Of a stretch of DNA of 64,000 nucleotides, positions 1-11,642 are shown piece by piece. The DNA comes from Euonymus europaeus. Its lineage: Eukaryota; Streptophyta; Magnoliopsida; Celastrales; Celastraceae. The stretch spans positions 14,706,501 to 14,770,500 of the forward strand of contig OY756958.1 in NCBI GenBank assembly GCA_963580455.1, given 5' to 3'. The position numbers and the translations under genes are program-made. The first letter of the stretch is position 1, and each line of letters starts with the position of its first letter. The notes beneath the pieces are model-generated. The model saw only the letters and a list, made by a program, of their open reading frames with translations, ran no database searches and was not told the origin of the DNA.

Positions 1-11
1 TTGATTATTTC

Positions 12-167
12 TTGTTCATCCTTAACGGCGCCACAAACGGACGGTTTCGCCGCCTTTGGTTATAAAGCCCAGAGGATTTCTCTGTTTATATAAATTGCTC
101 ATCCTTAACGGCGCCACAAACGGACGGCTCTGCCGCCTGTGGTTATAAAGCCCAGAGGATTTCTCTG
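12..167. repeat. Two tandem copies of a 73-bp element, 83-bp period
   Basis: Copy 1 is 12-84 and copy 2 is 95-167, separated by a 10-base AT-rich spacer. They differ at only a few positions, mainly in the segment after GGACGG and in the next GC-rich stretch. Each copy holds the palindrome GGCGCC, a TTATAAAG string, and a short perfect inverted repeat CAGAG/CTCTG around a 5-base loop at its end. In copy 2, CCACAAACGG and CCGCCTGTGG could also pair as a stem with two A-C mismatches. The TATA-like string followed by a hairpin looks like part of a promoter or LTR region, but no LTR end, primer-binding site or coding sequence is visible. Function is not assigned. Confidence 0.85.
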
Positions 168-172
168 CTGTT

Positions 173-187
173 ATGAATTATATTCAT
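173..187. repeat. Short dyad, 5-bp arms
   Basis: ATGAA at 173-177 and TTCAT at 183-187 are perfect inverted copies around a 5-base TTATA loop. It lies in the AT-rich unique tail between the duplicated 73-bp element and the satellite. Such short AT-rich dyads arise often by chance, so no role is claimed. Confidence 0.4.
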
Positions 188-1389
188 GAATCGATATACT
201 GTTGAAGAACGATATTGGAAAGGTTGCTTAAAACAAATCAGATCTATTGACTCCTATCATTAAGAAATGAGCAAAACCGTTAAAAGCTAGTTCATAGTGA
301 GAGTTGAGCAATTCCGGACCATCAAAGTTGCTCATTGTACACTTTTTATTGTTCTTCTACGTCAAATTTTACGAGTATAAGCTTCCTAGATTATTTCGAT
401 GCCAAAACCCTAACTTTCTATGACAAATGGACAAAACCGTTTAAAGCTCCTCCATAGAGTGAGTTGAGCAACTTCGGACTATCAAAGTTGCTCGGTGTAC
501 ACTTTTTTTTTTCTTCTATGTCAAATTTTATGAGTATAAGCTTCCCAGATTATTTCGATTCCAAAACCCCAACTTTCTATGACAAATAAACAAAACCGTT
601 TGAAGCTACTCCATAGAGAGAGTTGAGCAACTTCGGACCATAAAAGTTTCTTGGTGTACACTTTTTATTGTTCTTCTATGTCAAAATTTACGACCATAAG
701 CATCCTAGATTATTTCGATGCCAAAACCCCAACTTTCTATGACAAATGGACAAAAACATTAAAAGCTCCTCCATAGAGAGAGTTGTGCTACTTCGGACTA
801 TCAAAGTTGCTCGGTGTACACTTTTTATTGTTCTTCTATGTCAAATTTTACGAGTAAAAGCTTCCTAGATTATTTCGATGCCAAAACCCCAACTTTCTAT
901 GACAAATGGACAAAACCGTTTAAAGCTCCTCCATAGAGTGAGTTGAACAATTCTAGACTATCAAAGTTGCACGGTGTACACTTTTTGTTGTTCTTCTATG
1001 TCAAATTTTACGAGTATAAGCTTCCTAGATTATTTCGATATGAAAACAACAACTTCACAAGACAAATGGACAAAAACGTTAAAAGCTCCTTCATAGAGAG
1101 AGTTGAGCAACTTCTAATCATCAAAGTCGCTCGGTGTACACTTTTTATTGTTCTTCTATTGCAAATTTTAAGAGTATATGCTTCCTAGATTATTTCGATG
1201 GGAAAACAACAACTTTACAAGACAAACGGACAAAAACGTTAGAAGCCCTCCATAGAGAGAGTTGTGCAACTTCGGACTATCAAAATTACTCGGTGTACAC
1301 TTTTTATTGTTATTCTATGTCAAATTTTACGAGTATAAGCTTCCTAGATTATTTCGATGCCAAAACCCCAACTTTCTATGAGAAATGGA

Positions 1390-1709
1390 CGAAAACTTTT
1401 AAAGCTACTCAATAGAGAGAGTTGAGCAACTTCAGAACATAAAAGTTGCTCGGTGTACATTTTTTATTGTTATTCTATGTCAAATTTTACGAGTATAAGC
1501 TTCCAAGATTTTTTCGATGCCAAAACCCCAACTTTCTATGACAAATGGACAAAAACTTTTAAAGCTACTCAATAGAGAGAGTTGAGCAACTTCAGAACAT
1601 AAAAGTTGCTCAGTGTACACTTTTTATTGTTATTCTATATCAAATTTTACGAGGATAAGCTTCCTAGATTATTTCGATGCCAAAAACCCAACTTTCTATG
1701 ACAAAAGGA
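1390..1709 (+). repeat. Local one-monomer tandem duplication
   Basis: Two adjacent monomers (about 1390-1549 and 1550-1709) share the otherwise uncommon string CTTCAGAACATAAAAG and the ACTTTTAAAGCTACTCAATAG variant, and are far closer to each other than to their neighbours. This is a recent 160-bp duplication inside the old flank. Boundaries are approximate because the outer parts are monomer consensus. Confidence 0.7.
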
Positions 1710-2250
1710 CAAAACTGTTTAAAGCTCCTCCATAGAGTGAGTTGAGCAACTTCGGACTATAAAGTTGCTCGGTGTACACTTTTGGTTGTTCTTCTATGTC
1801 AAATTTTACGAGTATATGCTTGCTGGATTATTTTGATGCCAAAACCCACACTATCAATAAGAAATGAGCAAAACCGTTAAAAGCTAGTTCATAGTGAGAG
1901 TTGAGGAATTCCGGACCATCAAAGTTGCTCATTGTACACTTTTTATTTTTCTTCTACATCAAATTTTACGAGTATAAGCTTCCTAGATTATGTCGATGCC
2001 AAAACCCTAACTTTCGATGACAAATGGACAAAACCGTTTAAAGCTCCTCCATAGAGTGAGTTGAGCAACTTCGGACTATCAAAGTTGCTCGGTGTACACT
2101 TTTTTGTTCTTCTATGTCAAATTTTACGAGAATAAGCTTCCTAGATTATTTCGATTCCAAAACCCCAACTTTCTATGACAAATAAACAAAACCGTTTAAA
2201 GCTACTCCATAGAGAGAGTTGAGCAACTTCGGACCATAAAAGTTGCTCGG

Positions 2251-2369
2251 TGAACACTTTTTATTGTTCTTCTATGTCAAATCCCAACTTTCTATGACAA
2301 ATGGACAAAAACACTAAAAGCTCCTCCATAGAGAGAGTTGTGCAACTTCGGACTATCAAATTTGCTCGT
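2251..2369 (+). repeat. Truncated 119-bp monomer (41-bp deletion)
   Basis: Between two phase markers the spacing is 119 instead of 160. The text jumps from TTCTATGTCAA straight to ATCCCAACTT near 2280, skipping the HindIII-site segment. A full-length relative of the same monomer is present near 5721-5880. The deletion ends lie in two CAAAA strings, so slippage or microhomology repair across CAAA is the simplest cause. Confidence 0.85.
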
Positions 2370-5104
2370 TATACACTTTTTATTGTTCTTCTATGTCAAA
2401 TTATAAGAGTATAAGCTTCCTAGATTATTTAGATGCCAAAACCCTAACTTTCTATGACAAATGGACAAAACCGTTTAAAGCTCCTCCATAGAGTGAGTTG
2501 AGCAATTCCAGACTATCAAAGTTGCTCGGTGTACATTTTTTGTTGTTCTTCTATGTCAAATTTTACGAGTATAAGCTTCCTAGATTATTTCGATGCCAAA
2601 ACACCAACTATCAATGACAAATCGACAAAACCGTTAAAAGCTACTCCATAGAGAGAGTTGTGCAACTTCGGACCATAAAAGTTGCTCAGTGTACACTTTT
2701 TATTGTTATTCTATGTAAAATTTTACGAGTATAAGCTTCCTAGATTATTTCGATGCCAAAACCCCAACTTTCTGTGACAAAAGGACAAAACCGTTTAAAG
2801 CTCCTCCATAGAGTGAGTTGAGCAACTTCGGACTTACAAAGTTGCTCGGTGTACACTTTTTGTTGTTCTTCTATGTCAAATTTTACGAGTATATGCTTGC
2901 TGGAATATTTTGATGCCAAAACCCACACTATCAATAATAAATGAGCAAAACCGTTAAAAGCTAGTTCATAGTGAGAGTTGAGCAATTCCGGACCATCAAT
3001 GTTGCTCATTGTACACTTTTTATTGTTCTTGTACGTCAAATTTTACGAGTATAAGCTTCCTAGATTATTTCGATGCCAAAATTCCAACTTTCTATGACAA
3101 ATGGACAAAACCATTTAAAGCTCCTCCATAGAGTGAGTTGAGCAATTCCGGACCATCAACGTTGCTCATTGTACACTTTTTATTGTTCTTCTACGTCAAA
3201 TTTTACGAGTATAAGCTTCCTAGATTATTTCGATGCCAAAACCCCAACTTTCTATGACAAATGGACAAAAACGTTTAAAGCTCCTCCATAGAGAGAGTTG
3301 TGCAACTTCAGACTATCGAAGTTGCTCGGTGTACACTTTTTTTTATTCTTCTATGTCAAATTTTACGAGTATAAGCTTCCTAGATTATTTCGATTCCAAA
3401 ACCCCAACTTTCTATGACAAATGGACAAAACCGTTTAAATATACTCCATAGGGAGAGTTGAGAAACTTCAAAACATAAAAGTTGCTCGGTGTACACTTTT
3501 TATTGTTATTCTATATCAAATTTTACGAGTATAAGCTTCCTAGATTATTTCGATGCCAAAAACCCAACTTTCTTTGACAAAAGGACAAAACCGTTTAAAG
3601 CTCCGTGAGTTGAGCAACTTCGGACTATCAAAATTGCTCGGTGTACACTTTTTGTTGTTCTTCTATGTCAAATTTTATGAGTATAAGCTTCCAAGATTAT
3701 TTCGATGCCAAAACACCAACTATCAATGACAAATCGACAAAACCGTTAAAAGCTACTCCATAGAAAGAGTTGAGCAACTTCGGACCATAAAAGTTGCTCG
3801 GTGTACACTTTTCAATGTTATTCTATGTCAAATTTTACGACCATAAGCTTCCTAGATTATTTCGATTCCAAAACCCCAACTTTCTATGACAAATGTACAA
3901 AACCGTTTAAAGCTACTCCATAGAGAGAGTTGAGCAACTTTGGACCATAAAAGTTGCTCGGTGTACACTTTTTATTGTTCTTCTATGTCAAATTTTACGA
4001 CTATAAGCATCCTAGATTATTTTGATGCCAAAACCCCAACTTTCTATGACAAATGGACAAAAACGTTAAAAGCTCCTCCATAGAGAGAGTTGTGCAACTT
4101 CGGAATATCAAAGTTGCTCGGTGTACACTTTTTATTGTTCTTCTGCGTCAAATTTTAGGAGTATAAGTTTCCTAGATTATTTCGATGACAAAACCCCAAA
4201 TTTCTAGGACAAATGGACAAAACCGTTTAAAGCTCCTCCATAGAGTGAGTTGAGCAACTTCGGACTATCAAAGTTGCTCGGTGTACACTTTTTGTTGTTC
4301 TTCTATCTCAAATTTTACGAGTATAAGCTTCCTAGATTATTTCGATTTGAAAACACCAAATTTACAAGACAAATGGACAAAAACGTTAAAAGCTCCTCCA
4401 TAGAGAGAGTTGAACAACTTCAAATCATCAAAGTCGCTCGGTGTACACTTTTTATTGTTCTTCTATGTCAAATTTTACGAGTATATGCTTTGTGGATTAT
4501 TTTGATGCCAAAACCCGAACTTTCTATGACAAATGGACAAAAACATTAAAAGCTCCTCCATAGAGAGAGTTGTGCAACTTCGGACTATCAAAGTTGCTCG
4601 GTGTACACTTTTTATTGTTCTTCTATGTGAAATTTTACGAGTATATGCTTGCTGGATTAGTTTGATGCCAAAACACCAACAATCAATGAAAAATGGGCAA
4701 AACCGTTAAAAGCTACTTCATAGTGAGTTGAACAATTCCAGACCATCGAAGTTGCTCGTTGTACACTTTTTATTGTTCTTCTACGTCAAATTTTAGGAGT
4801 ATAAGCTTCCTAGATTATTTCAATGCCAAAACCCCAACTTTCTAGGACAAATGGACAAAAACGTTTAAAGCTCCTCCATAGAGTGAGTTGAGCAACATCG
4901 GACTATCAAAGTTGCTCGGTGTACACTTTTTATTGTTCTTCTATGTCAAATTTTACGAGTATAAGCTTCCTAGATTATTTCGATGTGAAAACACCAACTT
5001 CACAAGACAAATGGACAAAAACGTTAAAAGCTCCTTCATAGAGAGAGTTGAGCAACTTGTAATCATCAAAGTCGCTCGGTGTACACTTTTTATTGTTCTT
5101 CTAG

Positions 5105-5424
5105 GTCAAATTTTACGAGTATATGCTTTGTGGATTATTTTGATGCCAAAACCCGAACTTTCCATGACAAATAGACAAAAAGAGTAAAAGCTCCTCCGTA
5201 GAGAGCGTTGTGCAACTTCGGACTATCGAAATTGCTCGGTGTACACTTTTTATTGTTCTTCTATGTCAAATTTTACGAGTATATGTTTTATGGATTATTT
5301 TGATGCCAAAACCCGAACTTTCTATGACAAATGGACAAAAACAGTAAAAGCTCCTCCATAGAGAGCGTTGTGCAACTTCGGACTATCGAAATTGCTCGGT
5401 GTACACTTTTTATTGTTATTCTAT
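5105..5424 (+). repeat. Local one-monomer tandem duplication
   Basis: Two successive monomers (about 5105-5264 and 5265-5424) share GAGCGTTGTGCAACTTCGG and ACTATCGAAATTGCTCGG, which I do not see elsewhere. They differ at a few bases, including CTTTGTGG against TTTTATGG. This is an independent single-monomer duplication in the flank. Confidence 0.7.
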
Positions 5425-5720
5425 GTCAAATTTTACGAGTATAAGCTTCCTAGATTATTTCGATGCCAAAACCCCAATTTTCTATGACAAATGGACAAAA
5501 ACTTTTAAAGCTACTCCATAGAGAGAGTTGAGCAACTTCAGAACATAAAAGTTGCTCGGTGTAGACTTTTTATTGTTATTCTATATCAATTTTTACGAGT
5601 ATAAGCATCCTAGATTATTTCGATGCCAAAACCCCGACTTTCTATGACAAATAAAGAAAACCGTTTAAAGCTACTCCATAGAGAGAGTTGAGCAACTTCG
5701 GACCATAAAAGTTGCTCGGT

Positions 5721-7800
5721 GAACACTTTTTATTGTTCTTCTATGTCAAAATTTACGACTATAAGCATCCTAGATTATTTCGATGCCAAAATCCCAACTT
5801 TCTATGACAAATGGAGAAAAACACTAAAAGCTCCTCCATAGAGAGAGTTGTGCAACTTCGGACTATCAAATTTGCTAGGTGTACACTTTTTATTGTTCTT
5901 CTATGTCAAATTTTACGAGTATAAGCTTCCTAGATTATTTCGATGCCAAAACACCAACTATCAATGACAAATCGACAAAACCGTTAAAAGCTACTCCATA
6001 GAGAGAGTTGAGCAACTTCAGACCATAAAAGTTGCTCCGTGTACACTTTTTATTGTTATTCTATGTAAAATTTTACGAGTATAAGCTTCCTAGATTATTT
6101 CGATGCCAAAACATTAACTTTCTGTGACAAAAGGAGAAAACCGCTTAAAGCTCCTCCATAGAGTGAGTTGAGCAACTTCGGACTATCAAAGTTGCTCGGT
6201 GTACACTTTTTGTTGTTCTTCTATGTCAAATCTTACGAGTATATGCTTGCTGGATTATTTTGATGCCAAAACCCCAACTATCAATAAAAAATGGGCAAAA
6301 CCGTTAAAAGCTACTTCGTAGAGTGAGTTGAGCAATTCCGGACCATCAAAGTTGCTCATTGTACACTTTTTATTGTTCTTCTACGTCAAATTTTAAGAGT
6401 ATAAGCTTCCTAGATTATTTCGATGCCAAAACCCTAACTTTCCATGACAAATGGACAAAACCGTTTAAAGCTCCTCCATAGAGTGAGTTTGAGCAACTTC
6501 GGACTATCAAAGTTGCTCGGTGTACACTTTTTGTTGTTCTTCTATGTCAAATTTTACGAGTATATGCTTGCTGGATTATTTTGATGCCAAAACCCACACT
6601 ATCAATAAGAAATGAGCAAAACCGTTAAAAACTAGTTCATAGTGGGAGTTGAGCAATTCCTGACCATCAAAGTTGCTCATTGTACACTTTTTATTGTTCT
6701 TCTACGTCAAATTTTACGATTATAAGCTTCCTAGATTATTTCGATGCCAAAACCCTAACTTTCTATGACAAATGGACAAAACCGTTTAAAGCTCCTCCAT
6801 AGAGTGAGTTGAGCAACTTCGGACTATCAAAGTTGCTCGGTGAACACTTTTTATTGTTCTTCTATGTCAAAATTTACGACTATAAGCATCCTAGATTATT
6901 TCGATGCCAAAATCCCAACTTTCTATGACAAATGGAGAAAAACACTAAAAGCTCCTCCATAGAGAGAGTTGTGCAACTTCGGACTATCAAATTTGCTCGG
7001 TGTACACTTTTTATTGTTCTTCTATGTCAAATTTTACGAGTATAAGCTTCCTAGATTATTTCGATGCCAAAACCCCAACTTTCTATGATAAATGGACAAA
7101 ACCGTTTAAAGCTCCTCCATAGAGTGAGTTGAGCAATTCCAGACTATTAAAGTTGCTCGGTGTACACTTTTTACTGTTCTTCTATGTCAAATTTTACGAG
7201 TATAAGCTTCCTAGATTATTTCGATGCCAAAACACCAACTATCAATGACAAATCGACAAAACCGTTAAAAGCTACTCCATAGAGAGAGTTGAGCAACTTC
7301 GGACCATAAAAGTTGCTCTGTGTACACTTTTTATTGTTATTCTATGTAAAATTTTACGAGTATAAGCTTCCTAGATTATTTCGATGCCAAAACATTAACT
7401 TTCTGTGACAAAAGGACAAAACCGTTTAAAGCTCCTCCATAGAGTGAGTTGAGCAACTTCGGACTACCAAAGTTGCTCGGTGTACACTTTTTGTTGTTCT
7501 TCTATGTCAAATTTTACGAGTATATGCTTGCTGGATTATTTTGACGCCAAAACCCCAACTATCAATAAAAAATGGGCAAAACCGGTAAAAGCAACTTCGT
7601 AGAGTGAGTTGAGCAATTCCGGACATCAAAGTTGCTCATTGTACACTTTTTATTGTTCTTCTACGTCAAATTTTACGAGTATAAGCTTCCTAGATTATTT
7701 CGATGCCAAAACCCTAACTTTCTATGACAAATGGACAAAACCGTTTAAAGCTCCTCCATAGAGTGAGTTTGAGCAACTTCGGACTATCAAAGTTGCTCGG
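5721..7800 (+). repeat. Short HOR zone: 7-mer and 8-mer units
   Basis: A monomer with TGAACAC in place of TGTACAC, followed by GGAGAAAAACACTAAAAG, occurs at 5721 and again at 6842, an offset of 1121 bp (seven monomers plus one base). The extra T giving TGAGTTTGAGC occurs just before 6491 and 7771, an offset of 1280 bp (eight monomers). These short units use the monomer kinds that make up the 12-mer downstream. They look like the transition from old monomers to the homogenised core. Confidence 0.75.
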
Positions 7801-9721
7801 TGTACACTTTTTGTTGTTCTTCTATGTCAAATTTTACGAGTATATGCTTGCTGGATTATTTTGATTGCAAAACCTCAACTATCAATAAGAAATGAGCAAA
7901 ACCGTTAAAAGCTAGTTCATAGTGAGAGTTGAGCAATTCCGGACCATCAAAGTTGCTCATTGTACACTTTTTATTGTTCTTCTACGTCAAATTTTATGAG
8001 TATAAGCTTCCTAGATTATTTCGATGCCAAAACCCTAACTTTCTATGACAAATGGACAAAACCGTTTAAAGCTCCTCCATAGAGTGAGTTGAGCAACTTC
8101 GGACTATCAAAGTTGCTCGGTGTACACTTTTTATTGTTCTTCTATGTCAAATTTTACGAGTATAAGCATCCTAGATTATTTCGATTCCAAAACCCCAACT
8201 TTCTATGACAAATAAACAAAACCGTTTAAAGCTACTCCATAGAGAGAGTTGAGCAACTTCGGACCATAAAAGTTCCTCAGTGTACACTTTTTATTGTTCT
8301 TCTATGTCAAATTTTACGAGTATAAGCTTACTAGTTTATTTCGATGCCAAAACCCTAACTTTCTATGACAAATGGACAAAAACACTAAAAGCTCCTCCAT
8401 AGAGAGAGTTGTGCAACTTCAGACTATCAAATTTGCTCGGTGTACACTTTTTATTGTTCTTCTATGTCAAATTTTACGAGTATAAGCATCCTAGATTATT
8501 TCGATGCCAAAACCCCAACTTTCTATGACAAATGGACAAAACCGTTTAAAGCTCCTCCATAGAGTGAGTTGAGCACTTCCAGACTATCAAAGTTGCTCGG
8601 TGTACACTTTTTGTTGTTCTTCTATGTCAAATTTTACGAGTATAAGCTTCCTAGATTATTTCGATGCCAAAACACCAACTATGAATGACAAATCGACAAA
8701 ACCGTTAAAAGCTACTCCATAGAGAGAGTTGAGGAACTTCGGACCATAAAAGTTGCTCCGTGTACACTTTTTATTGTTATTCTATGTAAGATTTTACGAG
8801 TATAAGCTTCCTAGATTATTTCGATGCCAAAACCCCAACTTTCTATGACAAAAGGACAAAACCGTTTAAAGCTCCTCCATAGAGTGAGTTGAGCAACTTC
8901 GGACTATCAAAGTTGCTCGGTGTACACTTTTTTTTGTTCTTCTATGTCAAATTTTACGAGTATATGCTTGCTGGATTATTTTGATGCCAAAACCCACACT
9001 ATCAATAAGAAATGAGCAAAACCGTTAAAAGCTAGTTCATAGTGAAAGTTGAGCAATTCCGGACCATCAAAGTTGCTCATTGTACACTTTTTATTGTTCT
9101 TCTACGTCAAATTTTACGAGTATAAGCTTCCTAGCTTATTTCGATGCAAAAATCCCAACTTTCTATGACAAATGGACAAAACCATTTAAAGCTCCTCCAT
9201 AGAGTGAGTTGAGCAATTCCGGACCATCAAAGTTGCTCATTGTACACTTTTTATTGTTCTTCTACGTCAAATTTTACGAGTATAAGCTTCCTAGAATATT
9301 TCGATGCCAAAACATTAACTTTCTGTGACAAAAGGACAAAACCGTTTAAAGCTCCTCCATAGAGTGAGTTGAGCAACTTCGGACTATCAAAGTTGCTCGG
9401 TGTACACTTTTTGTTGTTCTTCTATGTCAAATTTTACGAGTATATGCTTGCTGGATTATTTTGATGCCAAAACCCCAACTATCAATAAAAAATGGGCAAA
9501 ACCGTTAAAAGCTACTTCGTAGAGTGAGTTGAGCAATTCCGGACCATCAAAGTTGCTCATTGTACACTTTTTATTGTTCTTCTACGTCAAATTTTACGAG
9601 TATAAGCTTCCTAGATTATTTCGATGCCAAAACCCTAACTTTCTATGACAAATGGACAAAACCGTTTAAAGCTCCTCCATAGAGTGAGTTTGAGCAACTT
9701 CGGACTATCAAAGTTGCTCGG
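7801..9721 (+). repeat. 12-mer HOR unit 1 (1921 bp)
   Basis: This is the first full 12-monomer unit, running from the TGTACAC after one T insertion to the same place after the next. The length is 12 x 160 + 1, the odd base being the extra T in monomer 12. Monomer 1 has the private variant TTTTGATTGC, and monomer 2 has TATAAGCTTCC where later units have TATAACCTTCC. It is the most diverged of the six units. Confidence 0.9.
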
Positions 9722-10011
9722 TGTACACTTTTTGTTGTTCTTCTATGTCAAATTTTACGAGTATATGCTTGCTGGATTATTTTGATGCCAAAACCTCAAC
9801 TATCAATAAGAAATGAGCAAAACCGTTAAAAGCTAGTTCATAGTGAGAGTTGAGCAATTCCGGGCCATCAAAGTTGCTCATTGTACACTTTTTATTGTTC
9901 TTCTACGTCAAATTTTATGAGTATAACCTTCCTAGATTATTTCGATGCCAAAACCCTAACTTTCTATGACAAATGGACAAAACCGTTTAAAGCTCCTCCA
10001 TAGAGTGAGTT

Positions 10012-10039
10012 GAGCAACTTCGGACTATCAAAGTTGCTC
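10012..10039. repeat. Representative monomer dyad (9-bp arms, 10-base loop)
   Basis: GAGCAACTT at 10012-10020 and AAGTTGCTC at 10031-10039 are perfect reverse complements around the loop CGGACTATCA. The same dyad sits at the same place in every consensus-like monomer of the array. It could extrude as a cruciform, fold in a transcript, or act as a two-fold protein site. Centromeric satellites lacking CENP-B boxes have been reported to be enriched in dyads; whether this one has such a role is inference. Confidence 0.85.
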
Positions 10040-10040
10040 G

Positions 10041-10048
10041 GTGTACAC
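10041..10048. repeat. Representative GTGTACAC palindrome
   Basis: This perfect 8-bp palindrome starts one base after the 9-bp dyad. It is kept in most monomers, but reads TTGTACAC after monomer types 1, 8, 9 and 11, where only the inner six bases remain palindromic. It supplies the phase marker used here to measure monomer length. Confidence 0.8.
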
Positions 10049-11642
10049 TTTTTATTGTTCTTCTATGTCAAATTTTACGAGTATAAGCATCCTGGATTAT
10101 TTCGATTCCAAAACCCCAACTTTCTATGACAAATAAACAAAACCGTTTAAAGCTACTCCATAGAGAGAGTTGAGCAACTTCGGACCATAAAAGTTCCTCA
10201 GTGTACACTTTTTATTGTTCTTCTATGTCAAATTTTACGAGTATAAGCTTACTAGATTATTTCGATGCCAAAACCCTAACTTTCTATGACAAATGGACAA
10301 AAACACTAAAAGCTCCTCCATAGAGAGAGTTGTGCAACTTCAGACTATCAAATTTGCTCGGTGTACACTTTTTATTGTTCTTCTATGTCAAATTTTACGA
10401 GTATAAGCATCCTAGATTATTTCGATGCCAAAACCCCAACTTTCTACGACAAATGGACAAAACCGTTTAAAGCTCCTCCATAGAGTGAGTTGAGCACTTC
10501 CAGACTATCAAAGTTGCTCGGTGTACACTTTTTGTTGTTCTTCTATGTCAAATTTTACGAGTATAAGCTTCCTAGATTATTTCGATGCCAAAACACCAAC
10601 TATGAATGACAAATCGACAAAACCGTTAAAAGCTACTCCATAGAGAGAGTTGAGCAACTTCGGACCATAAAAGTTGCTCCGTGTACACTTTTTATTGTTA
10701 TTCTATGTAAAATTTTACGAGTATAAGCTTCCTAGATTATTTCGATGCCAAAACCCCAACTTTCTATGACAAAAGGACAAAACCGTTTAAAGCTCCTCCA
10801 TAGAGTGAGTTGAGCAACTTCGGACTATCAAAGTTGCTCGGTGTACACTTTTTTTTGTTCTTCTATGTCAAATTTTACGAGTATATGCTTGCTGGATTAT
10901 TTTGATGCCAAAACCCACACTATCAATAAGAAATGAGCAAAACCGTTAAAAGCTAGTTCATAGTGAAAGTTGAGCAATTCCGGACCATCAAAGTTGCTCA
11001 TTGTACACTTTTTATTGTTCTTCTACGTCAAATTTTACGAGTATAAGCTTCCTAGCTTATTTCGATGCAAAAATCCCAACTTTCTATGACAAATGGACAA
11101 AACCATTTAAAGCTCCTCCATAGAGTGAGTTGAGCAATTCCGGACCATCAAAGTTGCTCATTGTACACTTTTTATTGTTCTTCTACGTCAAATTTTACGA
11201 GTATAAGCTTCCTAGATTATTTCGATGCCAAAACATTAACTTTCTGTGACAAAAGGACAAAACCGTTTAAAGCTCCTCCATAGAGTGAGTTGAGCAACTT
11301 CGGACTATCAAAGTTGCTCGGTGTACACTTTTTGTTGTTCTTCTATGTCAAATTTTACGAGTATATGCTTGCTGGATTATTTTGATGCCAAAACCCCAAC
11401 TATCAATAAAAAATGGGCAAAACCGTTAAAAGCTACTTCGTAGAGTGAGTTGAGCAATTCCGGACCATCAAAGTTGCTCATTGTACACTTTTTATTGTTC
11501 TTCTACGTCAAATTTTACGAGTATAAGCTTCCTAGATTATTTCGATGCCAAAACCCTAACTTTCTATGACAAATGGACAAAACCGTTTAAAGCTCCTCCA
11601 TAGAGTGAGTTTGAGCAACTTCGGACTATCAAAGTTGCTCGG

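Larger units (their letters stand above)
1..253. other. Non-satellite DNA at the left edge of the array
   Basis: This is the only part of the window that does not match the 160-bp monomer. It has a GC-richer front half (12-167) built of a duplicated element, and an AT-rich unique tail (168-253) holding a small dyad. Satellite identity starts abruptly near 254-260, inside the monomer segment that elsewhere reads ACTATCATTAAG (for example 14761-14772). There is no long reading frame and no recognisable protein domain. It could be the end of a long terminal repeat, the edge of an unrelated repeat, or plain flanking DNA; the window is too short on this side to decide. Confidence that it is not satellite is high; its identity is unknown. 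Confidence 0.85.
254..5720 (+). repeat. Left flank: diverged satellite monomers
   Basis: About 34 monomers show many private substitutions and no long-range unit repeat. Monomer kinds absent from the core are common here, such as those reading GATGTGAAAAC with TTTACAAGACAAATGG (about 1040-1225, 4345-4380, 4980-5010). Indels break the 160-base phase: a 119-bp monomer at 2251-2369, an 8-base loss near 3604, and a 2-base loss in the T run near 2101. A few core-like monomers (TATATGCTTGCTGG kind at about 1814 and 2892) already occur. This looks like older satellite from which the core was amplified. Confidence 0.85.
9722..11642 (+). repeat. 12-mer HOR unit 2 (1921 bp)
   Basis: It has the same 12-monomer order as unit 1, but monomer 2 now has ATAACCTTCC and monomer 3 AAGCATCCTGG, the forms kept downstream. 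Monomer 3 keeps ACCGTTTAAAGC, unlike units 3, 4 and 6. A private change is CCGGGCCATC in monomer 1 near 9860. Confidence 0.9.

Noticed and set aside
58..150. TATA-box promoters at TTATAAAG (59-66 and 142-149) and TTTATATAAA (85-94)
   Set aside because: They are only AT-rich strings in a short unannotated segment; no transcription unit follows, only satellite. Kept as a note in the description of the 73-bp element.
10104..10122. CENP-B box-like TTCGATGCCAAAACCCC motif
   Set aside because: It shares TTCG with the CENP-B box but lacks the required A and CGGG positions, so the match is not above chance.
10061..10180. Four 40-bp sub-repeats within the 160-bp monomer
   Set aside because: 160 divides by 40 and some satellites are built that way, but cutting the consensus in four gives no consistent alignment; only the weaker 61-64-base internal similarity remains.
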